Positions 1-8,939 of a DNA stretch of 32,937 nucleotides are shown in pieces; the stretch's first letter is position 1; every line of letters begins with the position of its first letter. The notes beneath the pieces were generated by a model. It had not been told where the DNA came from, ran no database searches, and saw only the letters and a program-made list of their open reading frames with translations. The stretch spans positions 1-32,937 of the forward strand of contig JAFPVP010000202.1 of assembly GCA_017412925.1 (NCBI GenBank), given 5' to 3'. This DNA comes from Selenomonadaceae bacterium. Its GTDB lineage: Bacteria > Bacillota > Negativicutes > Selenomonadales > Selenomonadaceae. A program made the translations under genes and the position numbers.

Positions 1-869
1 GAATAATTTTGGCGGGCGGTTCGGGCACGCGGCTCTATCCGCTAACCGAGGTCGTCTCAAAACAATTAATGCCGGTGTTCGATAAGCCGATGATTTATTA
101 TCCGCTGTCGACTTTGATGTTGGCGGGCATTCGCGAAGTTTTAATCATCACGACGCCGCAGGACAGTCATTTATTTCAGGCACTGCTCGGCGACGGCACA
201 CAGCTCGGCTTGAAAATTTCCTACGCCGTGCAACCCAAGCCCGAAGGTTTAGCGCAGGCATTTTTAATCGGCGAAGAATTCATCAGCGGCGAAGGTTGCG
301 CGTTGGTTTTGGGCGACAATATTTTTTATGGCTCGGACTTCGCTAATCTGGTTCAGCGTGCGGCTTCTCACGACGAGGGCGCGACTGTCTTTGCCTACTA
401 CGTCAACGACCCGCAAAATTATGGCGTCGTCGAATTCAATCGCCAGACCGGTCAGGCAGTCAGTTTGGAGGAGAAACCTAAAGAGCCCCGCTCGAACTAC
501 GCCGTGACGGGGCTTTACTTCTACGATAAAAATATTGTCGACGTTGCCAAGGCGATTAAACCGTCGGCGCGCGGCGAACTCGAAATTACTGACGTGAATA
601 AAATTTATCTGGAGCGCAGCTCGTTGCGCGTGGAAAAAATGCGGCGCGGCTATGCCTGGCTTGACACCGGCACGCATGAATCACTTTTACAAGCGGGCGC
701 GTTCGTGCACACCATTCAGACGCGGCAGGGCTTGAAAATTTCCTGCATTGAGGAAATCGCCTATCGCATGGGCTACATTGACGAGGCGCAACTTTTAAAA
801 CTCGCCGAGCCGCTCGCCAAAAATGAGTACGGAAAATATTTGCAACGTCTCGCTAAACACGGGCGATAA
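1..869 (+). CDS. rfbA: Glucose-1-phosphate thymidylyltransferase, 5' end cut by window edge
   Basis: RfbA joins glucose-1-phosphate and dTTP to make dTDP-glucose, the first step of dTDP-rhamnose synthesis for surface polysaccharide, in the cytoplasm. The nucleotidyltransferase signature [11 protein letters not shown] is at the very start, followed by GDNIFYG, the sugar-binding EEKPKEP and [12 protein letters not shown], all typical of the family. The reading frame is open to the left edge: codons at 3-8 read Ile-Ile and the TTG at 9 is the family's Leu, not a start. The family is about 290 residues long, so only about three codons are missing. The gene ends at TAA 867-869 and is followed by a terminator at 883. 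Its dTDP-sugar partner genes must lie to the left, outside the window. Confidence 0.96.
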   Translation, partial: IILAGGSGTRLYPLTEVVSKQLMPVFDKPMIYYPLSTLMLAGIREVLIITTPQDSHLFQALLGDGTQLGLKISYAVQPKPEGLAQAFLIGEEFISGEGCALVLGDNIFYGSDFANLVQRAASHDEGATVFAYYVNDPQNYGVVEFNRQTGQAVSLEEKPKEPRSNYAVTGLYFYDKNIVDVAKAIKPSARGELEITDVNKIYLERSSLRVEKMRRGYAWLDTGTHESLLQAGAFVHTIQTRQGLKISCIEEIAYRMGYIDEAQLLKLAEPLAKNEYGKYLQRLAKHGR

Positions 870-882
870 GCTACGGCAATTT

Positions 883-922
883 AAATCAGCGCGGCAACAG
901 AATCGCAACGCTGATTTTTTTT
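883..922 (+). terminator. Rho-independent terminator of rfbA
   Basis: AAATCAGCG (883-891) pairs perfectly with CGCTGATTT (909-917) around a 17-nt loop. An eight-base T run (915-922) overlaps the end of the stem. It starts 14 nt after the rfbA stop and 4 nt before the end of the convergent gene at 926, so it separates the two converging transcripts. Confidence 0.85.
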
Positions 923-925
923 GAA

Positions 926-2170
926 TCACAAGTTCTCCAGTGCCTGCGCGGCTCCCAAAATTCCAATCGCCGCGTGCTCGAATGTCAGCCCGCCCTGCAA
1001 ATAAACAGCGTAGGGTTCGCGCAAAGGTCCGTCCGCCGAAAGTTCAATCGACGCGCCCTGAACGAACGTGCCCGCCGCCATGATTACTTGGTCTTCGTAG
1101 CCTGGCATGTCCCACGGCTCCGGCGCGGCGTATGAATCGACCGGCGAAAATTTTTGTATCGCTTGACAGAATTTTATCAGCCGCTGAGCCGTGCCGAGTT
1201 CAATCGCTTGAATTATGTCGCCGCGAATTTCTTCGGGCAATGGACTTGTCTTGTAGCCGAGCTTTGAAAAAATTCCCGCCGCGAAAATTGCGCCCTTGAG
1301 TGCCTGCGCCGTGACGTGCGGAGCTAAAAATAATCCTTGATATAAAAGTCGCGGCGTGCCCAAACTCGCGCCCAATTCGTCGCCCATGCCTGGTGCCGTC
1401 AAGCGATAAGACGCCAGCTCGACCAAATCATTTCTGCCGACGATGTAGCCGCCCGTGGGTGCCAAGCCGCCGCCTACATTTTTTATCAAACTGCCCGCCG
1501 CCACGTCCGCGCCGACTTCGACGGGCTCGCGCGTCTCGACGAATTCGCCGTAGCAATTATCGACGAACGTCACGCAATTTTTATTAGCCGCCTTGACCGC
1601 CGCGCAGATTTTTTCAATATCGGAAGTCGTGAGCGGCTCGCGCATGGAGTAGCCTCGACTGCGTTGAATCAGAGCAAGTTTGGTTTTGGGCGTGACAAAA
1701 TTTTTTATCGCGGCAATGTCGACCTTCCCGCCCGTAAGCGGCAGTTCGCGATAGCCGACGCCGAATTCTTTAAGCGAACCTTTAGCGGCATGCGCGTGCC
1801 CGATAACCGTCTGCAACGTGTCGTAAGGTGCACCCGTCAATGAAACAAGCTCGTCGTTCGGGCGGAGGATTCCAAACAGAGCCGTCGCCAGCGCGTGAGT
1901 GCCGGAAACAAATTGCGTGCGGACAAGTGCTCGCTCCGCGCCAAAAATTTCCGCAAAGAGTGCGTCCAATTTCTCGCGCCCAATGTCGCCGTAAGCGTAG
2001 CCCGTCGACGTTTTAAAATGCGCGTCAGAAATTTTCAGCCGCCGCATCGCGTTTAAAACTTTCAGCGTGTTGAGTTCGGAGATTTCGCCGACGCGGGAAA
2101 AATTTTCCGCCGCCGCCTCCAGCACAATTTTTTTTAAGTCAAGCAATCGTTTAGAAAAAATTTTAATCAC
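926..2170 (-). CDS. PLP-dependent methionine gamma-lyase family protein (aluminium resistance protein)
   Basis: A 414-residue protein of the fold-type I PLP family named Met_gamma_lyase / aluminium resistance protein, close to the family's usual length. Visible features are the N-terminal GYAYGDIGREKLDALFA block, TGAPYDTL, an Asp in TFVDNCYGEF (about residue 204) expected to contact the pyridine nitrogen, and Lys230 in SLIKNVGGG expected to bind PLP. Family members are assigned carbon-sulfur lyase chemistry, but the true substrate is mostly unproven, so none is claimed here. It starts at GTG 2170, overlapping the radA stop by 4 nt (GTGA), so it is translationally coupled to radA. In many Firmicutes this family sits next to housekeeping genes rather than metal-resistance genes. 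Confidence 0.9.
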   Translation of the reverse strand: MIKIFSKRLLDLKKIVLEAAAENFSRVGEISELNTLKVLNAMRRLKISDAHFKTSTGYAYGDIGREKLDALFAEIFGAERALVRTQFVSGTHALATALFGILRPNDELVSLTGAPYDTLQTVIGHAHAAKGSLKEFGVGYRELPLTGGKVDIAAIKNFVTPKTKLALIQRSRGYSMREPLTTSDIEKICAAVKAANKNCVTFVDNCYGEFVETREPVEVGADVAAGSLIKNVGGGLAPTGGYIVGRNDLVELASYRLTAPGMGDELGASLGTPRLLYQGLFLAPHVTAQALKGAIFAAGIFSKLGYKTSPLPEEIRGDIIQAIELGTAQRLIKFCQAIQKFSPVDSYAAPEPWDMPGYEDQVIMAAGTFVQGASIELSADGPLREPYAVYLQGGLTFEHAAIGILGAAQALENL

Positions 2171-3531
2171 TCCCTAGGCATAGAAATTTTCAAGGCGTCG
2201 CGCAAGTTTTCAACGGGCAGAAAGTTCACTTTGGACGACTTTGAAACTTCCGCGAAATTTTTTTTCGGCAGGATAATGTTCGTGAAGCCCATGCGGATTG
2301 ATTCGTCGACGCGCTGACGAGCTTTGCTGACCGCCCGAACTTCGCCGCTCAAGCCGACTTCGCCAAAAATCACGCACTGCGGCAAAAGTTTCCTGTTCGC
2401 GAAACTCGACGCCAACGCAATCGCTATCGGCAAATCGGTCGCCGGCTCGTCAATCTTAATTCCGCCCGCCGTCTTAACATAAACGTCGCAAGAGCCAATG
2501 CTAAGGTGAAGTCGCTTTTCCAGCACGGCAAGCAAAAGTTGAATGCGCTTTATGTCGACGGCGTCTGAAGTTCTGCGCGGCGGCATGAACGGCGTCGGCG
2601 CAACGAGTGCTTGCACTTCGACAAGGAGCGGGCGCGTCCCTTCCACCGTCGGGACAATCACGCTACCAATTTCTTCAGCGCGTTCCGGCAAAAATAATTT
2701 CGACGCATCGGGCACGTCAGCTAATCCCGTGTCGCGCATTTCAAACAGCCCGATTTCGCTCGTCGCGCCGAATCGATTTTTTATCGCCCGCAAAACTCGG
2801 AAGTCCGCGTTGCGTTCGCCCTCAAAAAATAAAACCGTGTCGACGATGTGCTCCAGAACACGCGGTCCCGCTAAGCTCCCGTCCTTGGTCACGTGCCCGA
2901 TTACAAATGTCGTCACGCCCAAACTTTTCGACAGCCGCATTAATCCCGCTGAACATTCCCGCACTTGCGACACACTGCCCGGCGCGCTCTCAATCTCCGA
3001 TTTGTAAATTGTTTGAATCGAGTCGACGATTAAAAGTTCCGGCTCCATTTTTTCGACGTGGTGCGTGATTCGCTCAAAATTATTTTCCGCGCAGATGTAA
3101 AGTTCGTCCGCCAGCGCGTTCAATCGTTCGGCTCGCATTCTGATTTGTCTGGAGCTTTCCTCGCCCGTCACGTACAAAACTTTCCGTCCGCCGCGTGCCA
3201 CGTTCGCACAAACCGCCAAAGTTAAACTAGACTTGCCGACGCCAGGGTCGCCCGCGATTAAAATTATCGAACCAGGGATTAATCCGCCGCCCAATACTCT
3301 GTCTAGCTCGCCCGAACCCGTCATGAAGCGCGGCAATTCTTCCATATCGACTTCGGCTATCCTGCGCGGCGTCTCAAAAGTTGTCGTCAGGGCGCGGGGA
3401 TTTTTTATTTCCTCCGTGATTTCTTCCTCGACCAGCGTGTTCCACTTCCCGCACGCCGGACATTTGCCCAGCCATTTAATCGACTCCGCGCCGCATTCTT
3501 GGCAGACGTATTTAATTTTCTTCTTTGCCAT
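2167..3531 (-). CDS. radA: DNA repair ATPase RadA/Sms
   Basis: RadA is a RecA-like hexameric helicase that promotes branch migration during recombinational repair. At 454 residues it is standard length. The domains appear in order: a C4 zinc finger (Cys10, 13, 24, 27), a RecA-like core with Walker A GDPGVGKSS (94-102) and a hydrophobic strand ending LLIVD (170), the RadA-specific KNRFG motif (251-255), and a C-terminal Lon-protease-like domain starting around residue 290. The ATG at 3531 has GAGGAG/GAGG just upstream. The stop overlaps the start of the following PLP enzyme, so the two form an operon. Its upstream region is shared with the divergent glycerate kinase gene. Confidence 0.97.
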   Translation of the reverse strand: MAKKKIKYVCQECGAESIKWLGKCPACGKWNTLVEEEITEEIKNPRALTTTFETPRRIAEVDMEELPRFMTGSGELDRVLGGGLIPGSIILIAGDPGVGKSSLTLAVCANVARGGRKVLYVTGEESSRQIRMRAERLNALADELYICAENNFERITHHVEKMEPELLIVDSIQTIYKSEIESAPGSVSQVRECSAGLMRLSKSLGVTTFVIGHVTKDGSLAGPRVLEHIVDTVLFFEGERNADFRVLRAIKNRFGATSEIGLFEMRDTGLADVPDASKLFLPERAEEIGSVIVPTVEGTRPLLVEVQALVAPTPFMPPRRTSDAVDIKRIQLLLAVLEKRLHLSIGSCDVYVKTAGGIKIDEPATDLPIAIALASSFANRKLLPQCVIFGEVGLSGEVRAVSKARQRVDESIRMGFTNIILPKKNFAEVSKSSKVNFLPVENLRDALKISMPRE

Positions 3532-3586
3532 GACCTCAACTCCTCAAAAAATTTTTTCGCCGTCAATCAGCAAAATCCCCCCAAAT

Positions 3587-3615
3587 TTTATAGCGAATCG
3601 CGCGATTGATAAAAA
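3587..3615 (-). promoter_or_regulatory. Possible promoter for radA
   Basis: On the minus strand a TATAAA -10 box (3592-3587) lies 17 nt from a weak TTTTTA -35 (3615-3610), about 55 nt before the radA ATG. Only the -10 is good, so this is a tentative call. It faces the better plus-strand promoter at 3606-3634 and overlaps it, making a compact divergent control region. Confidence 0.3.
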
Positions 3616-3634
3616 CGCTTCTGGCTGTTAAAAT
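3606..3634 (+). promoter_or_regulatory. Sigma-70-type promoter of the glycerate kinase gene
   Basis: TTGATA (3606-3611) and TAAAAT (3629-3634) are separated by exactly 17 nt, close to the sigma-70 consensus. The predicted start near 3641 leaves a leader of about 23 nt before the ATG at 3664, which contains the SD GAGG (3652-3655). Confidence 0.65.
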
Positions 3635-3663
3635 TCTAGCAAAAAGTTAGCGAGGTGCAGGAA

Positions 3664-4797
3664 ATGTGTAGGCGAATTGTTGTGGCGATAGACAGCTTGA
3701 AAGGCTCTTTGACGAGTTTGGAGGCGGGCGCGGCGGCTCGTGAAGGAATTTTATCAGCGTCGCCCAAATCGGAGGTAAAAATTTTCCCGCTGGCTGACGG
3801 CGGCGAGGGAACTTGTCGGGCGATAATCGCGGGGCTCGGCGGCAAATTAAAATCTGTCGAAGTGAGCGACCCGCTCGGCAAAAAAGTTTCGGCGGAGTTC
3901 GGCGAAGTGTTGGAAAAAAAATTAGCCGTCATAGAAATGGCAAACGCGGCGGGACTTCCGCTCGTTCCGGAAAATCTTCGCAATCCGCTGAATACAACAA
4001 CTTACGGCGTCGGCGAACTGATTAAAATTGCAATCGACGACGGTTGCCGCGATTTTGTTATCGGTATCGGCGGCTCGGCTACCAATGACTGCGGAATCGG
4101 CATGTTGACGGCTCTGGGATATAATTTCGGCGGGATTTTCGGGCGCGATTTGGAAAAAATTTCCGCGATTGACGATTCAAACGTCTTGCCCGAACTTAAA
4201 GAGTGCAAATTTCGTATCGCGTGCGACGTAACGAATCCTTTGACCGGAAAAAACGGTTGCTCGGCGGTTTACGCTCCGCAAAAGGGCGCGACACCCAAAA
4301 TTGTCGCTCAAATGGACGACTGGATTAAAAATTTCGGCGCGTTGAGTGCAAACTTCCTTAAACTCGAAAAAAATTCCGTTCCAGGCGACGGCGCGGCGGG
4401 CGGTTTAGGTTTTGCCTTCAGAAGTTATCTGCGCGGCTCCCTTTTGCCCGGCGTCGAACTCGTTTTGGACGCTCTGAACATTGCCGAAGACTTGAAAACC
4501 GCTAATGTCGTCATAACAGGCGAGGGGCGGCTTGATTTTCAGACCGCACAGGGCAAAGCTCCTTCCGGCGTGGCGAAATTAGCGAAAAAACTCAATCCGA
4601 ACGTCTTAACCGTCGGGATTGGCGGTTCAGTCGCTGATATTTCCGATGACGCGGGGCTTGACGCGGTTTTCCCGATTTTGCGCGAACCAATGACGCTCGA
4701 AACCGCCATGAAAAAAAATATCGCCGCCAAAAATATTTCGGCGACGGTCAAACAGATTATTCGATTGATTAAGTCCGTAAATCTTCCTTGCGCATGA
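3664..4797 (+). CDS. Glycerate kinase (GlxK/GarK family)
   Basis: Phosphorylates D-glycerate with ATP, feeding glycolysis. The 377-residue length and motifs fit the GlxK/GarK family: N-terminal VVAIDSLKGSLTS, FPLADGGEGT, the GIGGSATNDCGIGML glycine loop, the VPGDGAAGGLGFA block, and VITGEGRLDFQTAQGKAP near the C-terminus. An earlier GTG at 3655 is in frame, but ATG 3664 is preferred because GAGG lies 8 nt before it and the family starts right at this point. It has its own promoter (3606-3634). Its last 29 nt overlap the 3' end of the convergent adenosyltransferase gene, and no terminator is visible between them. Family assignment is secure; whether the product is 2- or 3-phosphoglycerate cannot be read from sequence. 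Confidence 0.94.
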   Translation: MCRRIVVAIDSLKGSLTSLEAGAAAREGILSASPKSEVKIFPLADGGEGTCRAIIAGLGGKLKSVEVSDPLGKKVSAEFGEVLEKKLAVIEMANAAGLPLVPENLRNPLNTTTYGVGELIKIAIDDGCRDFVIGIGGSATNDCGIGMLTALGYNFGGIFGRDLEKISAIDDSNVLPELKECKFRIACDVTNPLTGKNGCSAVYAPQKGATPKIVAQMDDWIKNFGALSANFLKLEKNSVPGDGAAGGLGFAFRSYLRGSLLPGVELVLDALNIAEDLKTANVVITGEGRLDFQTAQGKAPSGVAKLAKKLNPNVLTVGIGGSVADISDDAGLDAVFPILREPMTLETAMKKNIAAKNISATVKQIIRLIKSVNLPCA

Positions 4798-5269
4798 GCA
4801 GGAAACAATAATCCGACAGGCGATTTAAAAATATTTTGTCCGATTCGTGAACTTCTTCCGATTTGTCCAGCTCGCAGGCTAATCTTTCTGCGCGGCGCGT
4901 GATTGTCCTTGCTAAGTCGAGGAACGCGCCGCCTTTTGTTTTGCCTGGAATTAAAAATTCTCTCAGCGGCGGCAGTGAACCTTCTAAAACGTCCATTTCC
5001 GCTTCCAAAGTCTTTACATCGTCGAAAATTATCAGCGGCTCCTTGTTTAGGCTCGCAAAATCCGCCATAAGTCGCGGCAAAAGTTTCTGCAACGCAAAAA
5101 TCTTTTCTCTAACGTCTTCAAGCTCAACAAATGCCCGCGCTAAGCCCAAAGCAGAGTCCGCCTCGTCTATCGCGCCGTAAACTTGCACGCGCAAACAATT
5201 TTTTTCCACTCGTTCGCCCGTGTAAAGGCTCGTTAAGCCCTTGTCGCCCGTTTTCGTGTAAACCGACAT
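4769..5269 (-). CDS. Cob(I)yrinic acid a,c-diamide / cobalamin adenosyltransferase, PduO type
   Basis: Transfers the adenosyl group of ATP to cob(I)alamin, making the cofactor of enzymes such as methylmalonyl-CoA mutase. The 166-residue protein begins with the PduO-type ATP-binding block MSVYTKTGDKGLTSLYTGE, continues with YGAIDEADSALG, and has the C-terminal RTITRRAER and NRLSDY signatures. The frame is open further upstream to 5476, but that part runs inside lctP. ATG 5269 is the start: AGGAG lies 8 nt before it and the family begins there. It sits 11 nt after lctP, so the two are probably co-transcribed. Its tail overlaps the convergent glycerate kinase gene. Confidence 0.93.
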   Translation of the reverse strand: MSVYTKTGDKGLTSLYTGERVEKNCLRVQVYGAIDEADSALGLARAFVELEDVREKIFALQKLLPRLMADFASLNKEPLIIFDDVKTLEAEMDVLEGSLPPLREFLIPGKTKGGAFLDLARTITRRAERLACELDKSEEVHESDKIFLNRLSDYCFLLMRKEDLRT

Positions 5270-5280
5270 AAAAATTTCTC

Positions 5281-6810
5281 CTAACCGATTAAAACTTGTC
5301 CAAAGTAAACGACTGCGCCCATAAATATCACGAACGGGATATAAATTTTCACCGCGAACGCCAAAAGTTGCGAATCCGCCCCTTTGACGCCGATTGCCGC
5401 TGAACCTATCGCGATTGACAGCGGAGAAATCATTTTGCCCGCGCAAGCTCCCGTTGCATTCGCCGCAGCTACCCACGCTTGTACAGTTTCATTCGCTCCA
5501 ATCGCTTGACTCGCCATTACTTGCAATTTCCCGAACAAAACGCAGCTTGAAGTCGCCGAACCCGTGATATATGTCCCGACAGAGCCCAAAAACGCCGCGA
5601 TTAACGGATAAGCCGTGCCAGTAGCCGCAACTGCCGTGTCTGCTATCTGATTTGTCATTCCACTGTAGCCCATGACCTTTGCAGTCGCTATAACCGCAAT
5701 TATCGTTACCATTGTGAACTTTAAACTGTTAATTGTCTTCTTTAGCACGCCCAACATCTCGGAAAAGCTCGCGCCTTGCTTTGAACCGGCGATAAATGCC
5801 GCCAAAAGTATCAAAATGCCCGGTGTATTTATCCAAACAAATGTGTAAGGCACGCCGCCCTCGCCATTGTATATCGGAACTGCCGTTTTGAATTGCATTA
5901 GAAAAGAATTTATCGGCGGAACCAATTTACTCGTGAATAACAGGAAGAAAAAGATTAAAATGAACGGTAAGCAGGCATTTATCGCCTTTGAAGTCGAAAT
6001 TTTTGTGTGCGCTTGGTCGCTCATTGCAAATTCGGGGTCGTTTACCGGAAATTTCTTCGCAATGAAAACTATCGTGCCCATTGTGCAGATTGCACCCGCC
6101 ACAACAGCTAATTCAGGCCCTACAAACATTGATAATGCCAATTCAGGAATAAAAAATGCCAAGCCCGCTCCTAAACAAAACATCGTCATGCCGCGCAGAG
6201 CCTTTAAACCGCCGCCGGTCACGATTACCATCAGCCACGGGCACAATAAAGTTAAAACTCCAAGCTGCAATGATGTAAATGTCGCTAATTGCACCGAGTC
6301 AAAGCCCGTGACGCTCCCCAAAGTCACCAAAGGTATTCCAATCGAGCCGTAAGCAGTCGGAACTGAATTCGCAATGAGACAAACTGATACTGATAATATC
6401 GGATTAATGCCAATTCCAGCCAACATACCCGCAGGAACCGCGATTGCCGTGCCAAATCCCGCCATTCCTTCCAAAAAACCGCCAAAACCCCAGCCGATTA
6501 ACAAAATAAGTACTCTTTTGTCGTGACTGACGCTAGTTAGCATGTCTTTAATCGTATCCATCGCTTTTGTGTGCAATGTTAAGTTGTAAGTGAAGATTGC
6601 AGCGACGATAACTAATAAAATCGGCCAACAAGCCAGCGCGACGCCTTCTAAAACCGATTCAATCGCTCGCACGCTCTCCATATCCCATACGCCAATTCCT
6701 ACGGCTAATGAAAGTGCTAATGCCACGAGACACGCCTTCCACGCAGCCATTTTAATGACGCTAAGCGCGAGTACCAGCCATAAAATCGGCGATAGCGCAA
6801 GTAGAAACAT
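5281..6810 (-). CDS. lctP: L-lactate permease (LctP family)
   Basis: An integral inner-membrane carrier that takes up or exports lactate with protons. About 509 residues, almost entirely hydrophobic with a dozen or more membrane segments. Family landmarks include GFGGFLEGMAGFGTAIAVPAG, SVCLIANSVPTAYGSIGIPL, the SGMTNQIADT loop and TGSATSSCVLFGKLQ. ATG 6810 is chosen because a G-rich site (GGGGG, 5-nt spacing) precedes it and the family starts within a few residues of PILWLV. ATG 6855 is in frame (524 residues) but has no SD. It lies 11 nt before the adenosyltransferase gene, which suggests lactate use linked to a B12-dependent (propionate-type) pathway; that link is inference. Confidence 0.94.
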   Translation of the reverse strand: MFLLALSPILWLVLALSVIKMAAWKACLVALALSLAVGIGVWDMESVRAIESVLEGVALACWPILLVIVAAIFTYNLTLHTKAMDTIKDMLTSVSHDKRVLILLIGWGFGGFLEGMAGFGTAIAVPAGMLAGIGINPILSVSVCLIANSVPTAYGSIGIPLVTLGSVTGFDSVQLATFTSLQLGVLTLLCPWLMVIVTGGGLKALRGMTMFCLGAGLAFFIPELALSMFVGPELAVVAGAICTMGTIVFIAKKFPVNDPEFAMSDQAHTKISTSKAINACLPFILIFFFLLFTSKLVPPINSFLMQFKTAVPIYNGEGGVPYTFVWINTPGILILLAAFIAGSKQGASFSEMLGVLKKTINSLKFTMVTIIAVIATAKVMGYSGMTNQIADTAVAATGTAYPLIAAFLGSVGTYITGSATSSCVLFGKLQVMASQAIGANETVQAWVAAANATGACAGKMISPLSIAIGSAAIGVKGADSQLLAFAVKIYIPFVIFMGAVVYFGQVLIG

Positions 6811-6903
6811 CAATTCCCCCAACCCCCTTAAAAAAACAGCAATGAATAAATCCATGCCGCATTTTTCTATGTAAAGAGGAAAAATTCCTGCTAAAATTTT
6901 CTG

Positions 6904-8148
6904 TCAATATTTACAAGCAAAAATTCCTGCCGCGTAACCCATTGACCACGCCGCTTGCAAGTTAAATCCGCCTGTGAAGCCGTCAATGTCAGCCACTTCG
7001 CCGACGATAAATAAATTTTCCACGATTTTTGAGCGCATCGTACGCGGTTCGATTTCTTTTACCGAAATTCCGCCCGAAGTGACTATCGCCTCGGCTATCG
7101 GGCGCGTTTTTGTTATCGTCAGCGGCAAATCTTGTAAAATTTCCTCCAATCGCCGCCGTTCTGCCGCCGTAACATCATCGACACGTTTATTTTCGTCTAA
7201 AAACGCTCGGTCAAGCACTATCGAAATAATTTTCGCCGGTAAAAGCTCTGTCAGCGAATTTTTTAAGGTTTTACGTTTGAATTTGTCAAAGTCTCGCAAA
7301 ATCCTCGCGTCAAGTTGCTCAAAAGTCAGCGCGGGCTTTAAATTTATTCCAATCTCCACGAATTTTCCTTCCGATAATAATTTTGCGGCTTGACGGCTCA
7401 AAGTTAAAATTATCGGCCCTGAAACTCCAAAGTGCGTGAACAGCATTTCGCCGAATTGCTCCGAAATTTTTTTTCCCTCCGCCAAAAGTTTCACGCGGAC
7501 ATTTCTAAGCGACAGCCCTTGCAAATCTTTGACGAAATCCTCCTCCGTTTCGAGCGGCACCAATGCCGGCAAAATCTCCGTGATTGTGTGCCCCAATCGC
7601 CGCGCAAATTTAAATCCGTCGCCACTTGAGCCCGTCGCGGGATAACTTGCTCCGCCCGTCGCCAAAATATAATTATCAGCCTTAAAAATTTTACCGCCGA
7701 CATTTACGCCGACGATTTTTTTATTTTCGGCAAGAATTTCTTTGACGGGCGAATTATTTTTGACTTCGACGCCCAAAATCGCCATTTTTTTTAGCAAAGC
7801 CTCGATAACTTCGTTTGCGTCGTCGCTTACGGGGAAAATTCTGCCGCCGCGTTCAATTTTAGTCGCAACTCCAAGCTCATTAAAGAAATTCACGGTATCG
7901 ACAGGCGAAAAATTTTTCAACGCGCTGTATAAAAATTTCCCGTTGCCTGGAATATTTTTTACAATTTCCGAAATGTCCGCTGTGTTCGTCAAATTGCAAC
8001 GACCTTTGCCCGTTATTCGCAACTTACGACCGATTTGCGGCATTTTTTCAAGCAAAATAACTTTCGCACCGAGTTCAGCCGCCCGAATCGCCGCCATAAT
8101 GCCCGCCGCCCCGCCACCAATCACGATTATTTTATTCAAGCTTATCAC
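6904..8148 (-). CDS. FAD-dependent oxidoreductase, HI0933/YhiN (BaiN-like) family
   Basis: A 414-residue flavoprotein of the HI0933/YhiN family, also called BaiN-like after bile-acid reductases. The N-terminal IIVIGGGAAGIMAAIRAAELG is the FAD dinucleotide-binding fold, followed by GRKLRITGKGRCNLTN, YILATGGASYPATGSSGDG, and the C-terminal TGGFNLQAAWSMGYAAG that closes the FAD site. The physiological substrate is unknown for nearly all family members, so a bile-acid role is not claimed. GTG 8148 is the first start after upstream stops. It overlaps the rluB 3' end by 17 nt, implying co-transcription and coupling. Only a weak SD is seen; a TTG at 8139 is an alternative. Confidence 0.92.
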   Translation of the reverse strand: MISLNKIIVIGGGAAGIMAAIRAAELGAKVILLEKMPQIGRKLRITGKGRCNLTNTADISEIVKNIPGNGKFLYSALKNFSPVDTVNFFNELGVATKIERGGRIFPVSDDANEVIEALLKKMAILGVEVKNNSPVKEILAENKKIVGVNVGGKIFKADNYILATGGASYPATGSSGDGFKFARRLGHTITEILPALVPLETEEDFVKDLQGLSLRNVRVKLLAEGKKISEQFGEMLFTHFGVSGPIILTLSRQAAKLLSEGKFVEIGINLKPALTFEQLDARILRDFDKFKRKTLKNSLTELLPAKIISIVLDRAFLDENKRVDDVTAAERRRLEEILQDLPLTITKTRPIAEAIVTSGGISVKEIEPRTMRSKIVENLFIVGEVADIDGFTGGFNLQAAWSMGYAAGIFACKY

Positions 8149-8842
8149 CGACCAAATTTTTTAATTCTGAGACCTCTGCCGCCGTCAATTCGCGATACTT
8201 GCCGCTTTTCAAGCCCTCCAAATTCAAATTTGCAAATTTCACCCGCCGAAGACGTTTAACATCGCAGCCGATAGCCGAAAACATGCGCCGGACTTGCCGA
8301 TTGCGACCCTCGTGAATCGTAATTTCGACCAAATCTTTATCAAGCATGTAAATTTCGGCGGGCGCGGTCAATCCGTCGTCCAATTCGATACCTGCGCGGA
8401 GTTTATCTAGTTTTTCTTCAGTGACGGTGCCGGAAATTTTTGCGCGATAAGTTTTTTTTACTTCAAAGCGCGGGTGGAGCAACAAATTAGCCAATTCGCC
8501 GTCATTAGTCAGCAAAATCAGCCCCTCGGAGTTCAAATCGAGCCGTCCGACTGGATAAACGCGCTCTGAAACGTCGATTAAGTCCAAAACGGTCTTGCGC
8601 CCGCGTTCATCGTGAGCCGTCGAGACATAACCACGGGGTTTGTTGAGCAGGAGATAAATTTTTTCGGTGTTGAGTGTCAAAAGTTTGTCGTCGACGCGAA
8701 TTTTTTGATTCGGAGCGGCTTTAGCTCCCAATTCGCGAATAATTTTGCCGTCAACGGTGATTCGACCGTCCAAAATTAATTTTTCAGCCTCGCGGCGCGA
8801 ACAAATGCCTGCGCGGGCGATAATTTTCTGCAATCGTTCCAA
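8132..8842 (-). CDS. rluB: 23S rRNA pseudouridine synthase, RluB/RsuA family
   Basis: Isomerises a uridine in rRNA to pseudouridine. The 236-residue protein has an N-terminal S4 RNA-binding domain (about 1-60: LQKIIARAGICSRREAEKLI) and a catalytic domain with VGRLDLNSEGLILLTNDG, whose first Asp is the family nucleophile, plus EGRNRQVRRMF. The start is TTG 8842, with GGAG 9 nt upstream; the nearby ATG is out of frame. RluB and the small-subunit enzyme RsuA are hard to separate by eye, so the exact target base is uncertain. It is the first gene after the terminator at 8888-8920 and overlaps the HI0933-type gene that follows it. Confidence 0.92.
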   Translation of the reverse strand: MERLQKIIARAGICSRREAEKLILDGRITVDGKIIRELGAKAAPNQKIRVDDKLLTLNTEKIYLLLNKPRGYVSTAHDERGRKTVLDLIDVSERVYPVGRLDLNSEGLILLTNDGELANLLLHPRFEVKKTYRAKISGTVTEEKLDKLRAGIELDDGLTAPAEIYMLDKDLVEITIHEGRNRQVRRMFSAIGCDVKRLRRVKFANLNLEGLKSGKYRELTAAEVSELKNLVGDKLE

Positions 8843-8887
8843 GTCATCAGCTCCAAAATTTTTCCGCCATTATACCACACGCAAAAC

Positions 8888-8920
8888 AAAAAAGCCCCGA
8901 CGTTTTGCCGGAGCTTTTTT
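8888..8920 (-). terminator. Rho-independent terminator after the PIN/TRAM gene
   Basis: A 12-bp stem pairs 8888-8899 with 8909-8920 around a 9-nt loop. On the minus strand the one irregular pair is a tolerated U-G wobble and the hairpin ends in six T. On the plus strand that pair would be a C-A mismatch, so it works best for minus-strand transcripts. It lies 20 nt after the stop of the PIN/TRAM gene and ends the dapF-gmk-rpoZ-coaBC-PIN/TRAM run. Confidence 0.85.
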
Positions 8921-8939
8921 ACTAACTTTTACGTTGAAA

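Noticed and set aside
264-677. Long antisense frame within rfbA.
   Set aside because: It is a shadow of the well-supported rfbA frame, with no SD or family match; similar long antisense frames in radA, coaBC and the porin were left out for the same reason.
5270-5476. The adenosyltransferase frame extends 207 bp upstream, which could suggest an N-terminal domain.
   Set aside because: The extension lies antisense-free inside the lctP reading frame and looks random; the start at 5269 has a proper SD.
6856-6907. TTGACA on the minus strand (6907-6902) as a -35 box for lctP.
   Set aside because: No -10 sequence is found 16-18 nt downstream.
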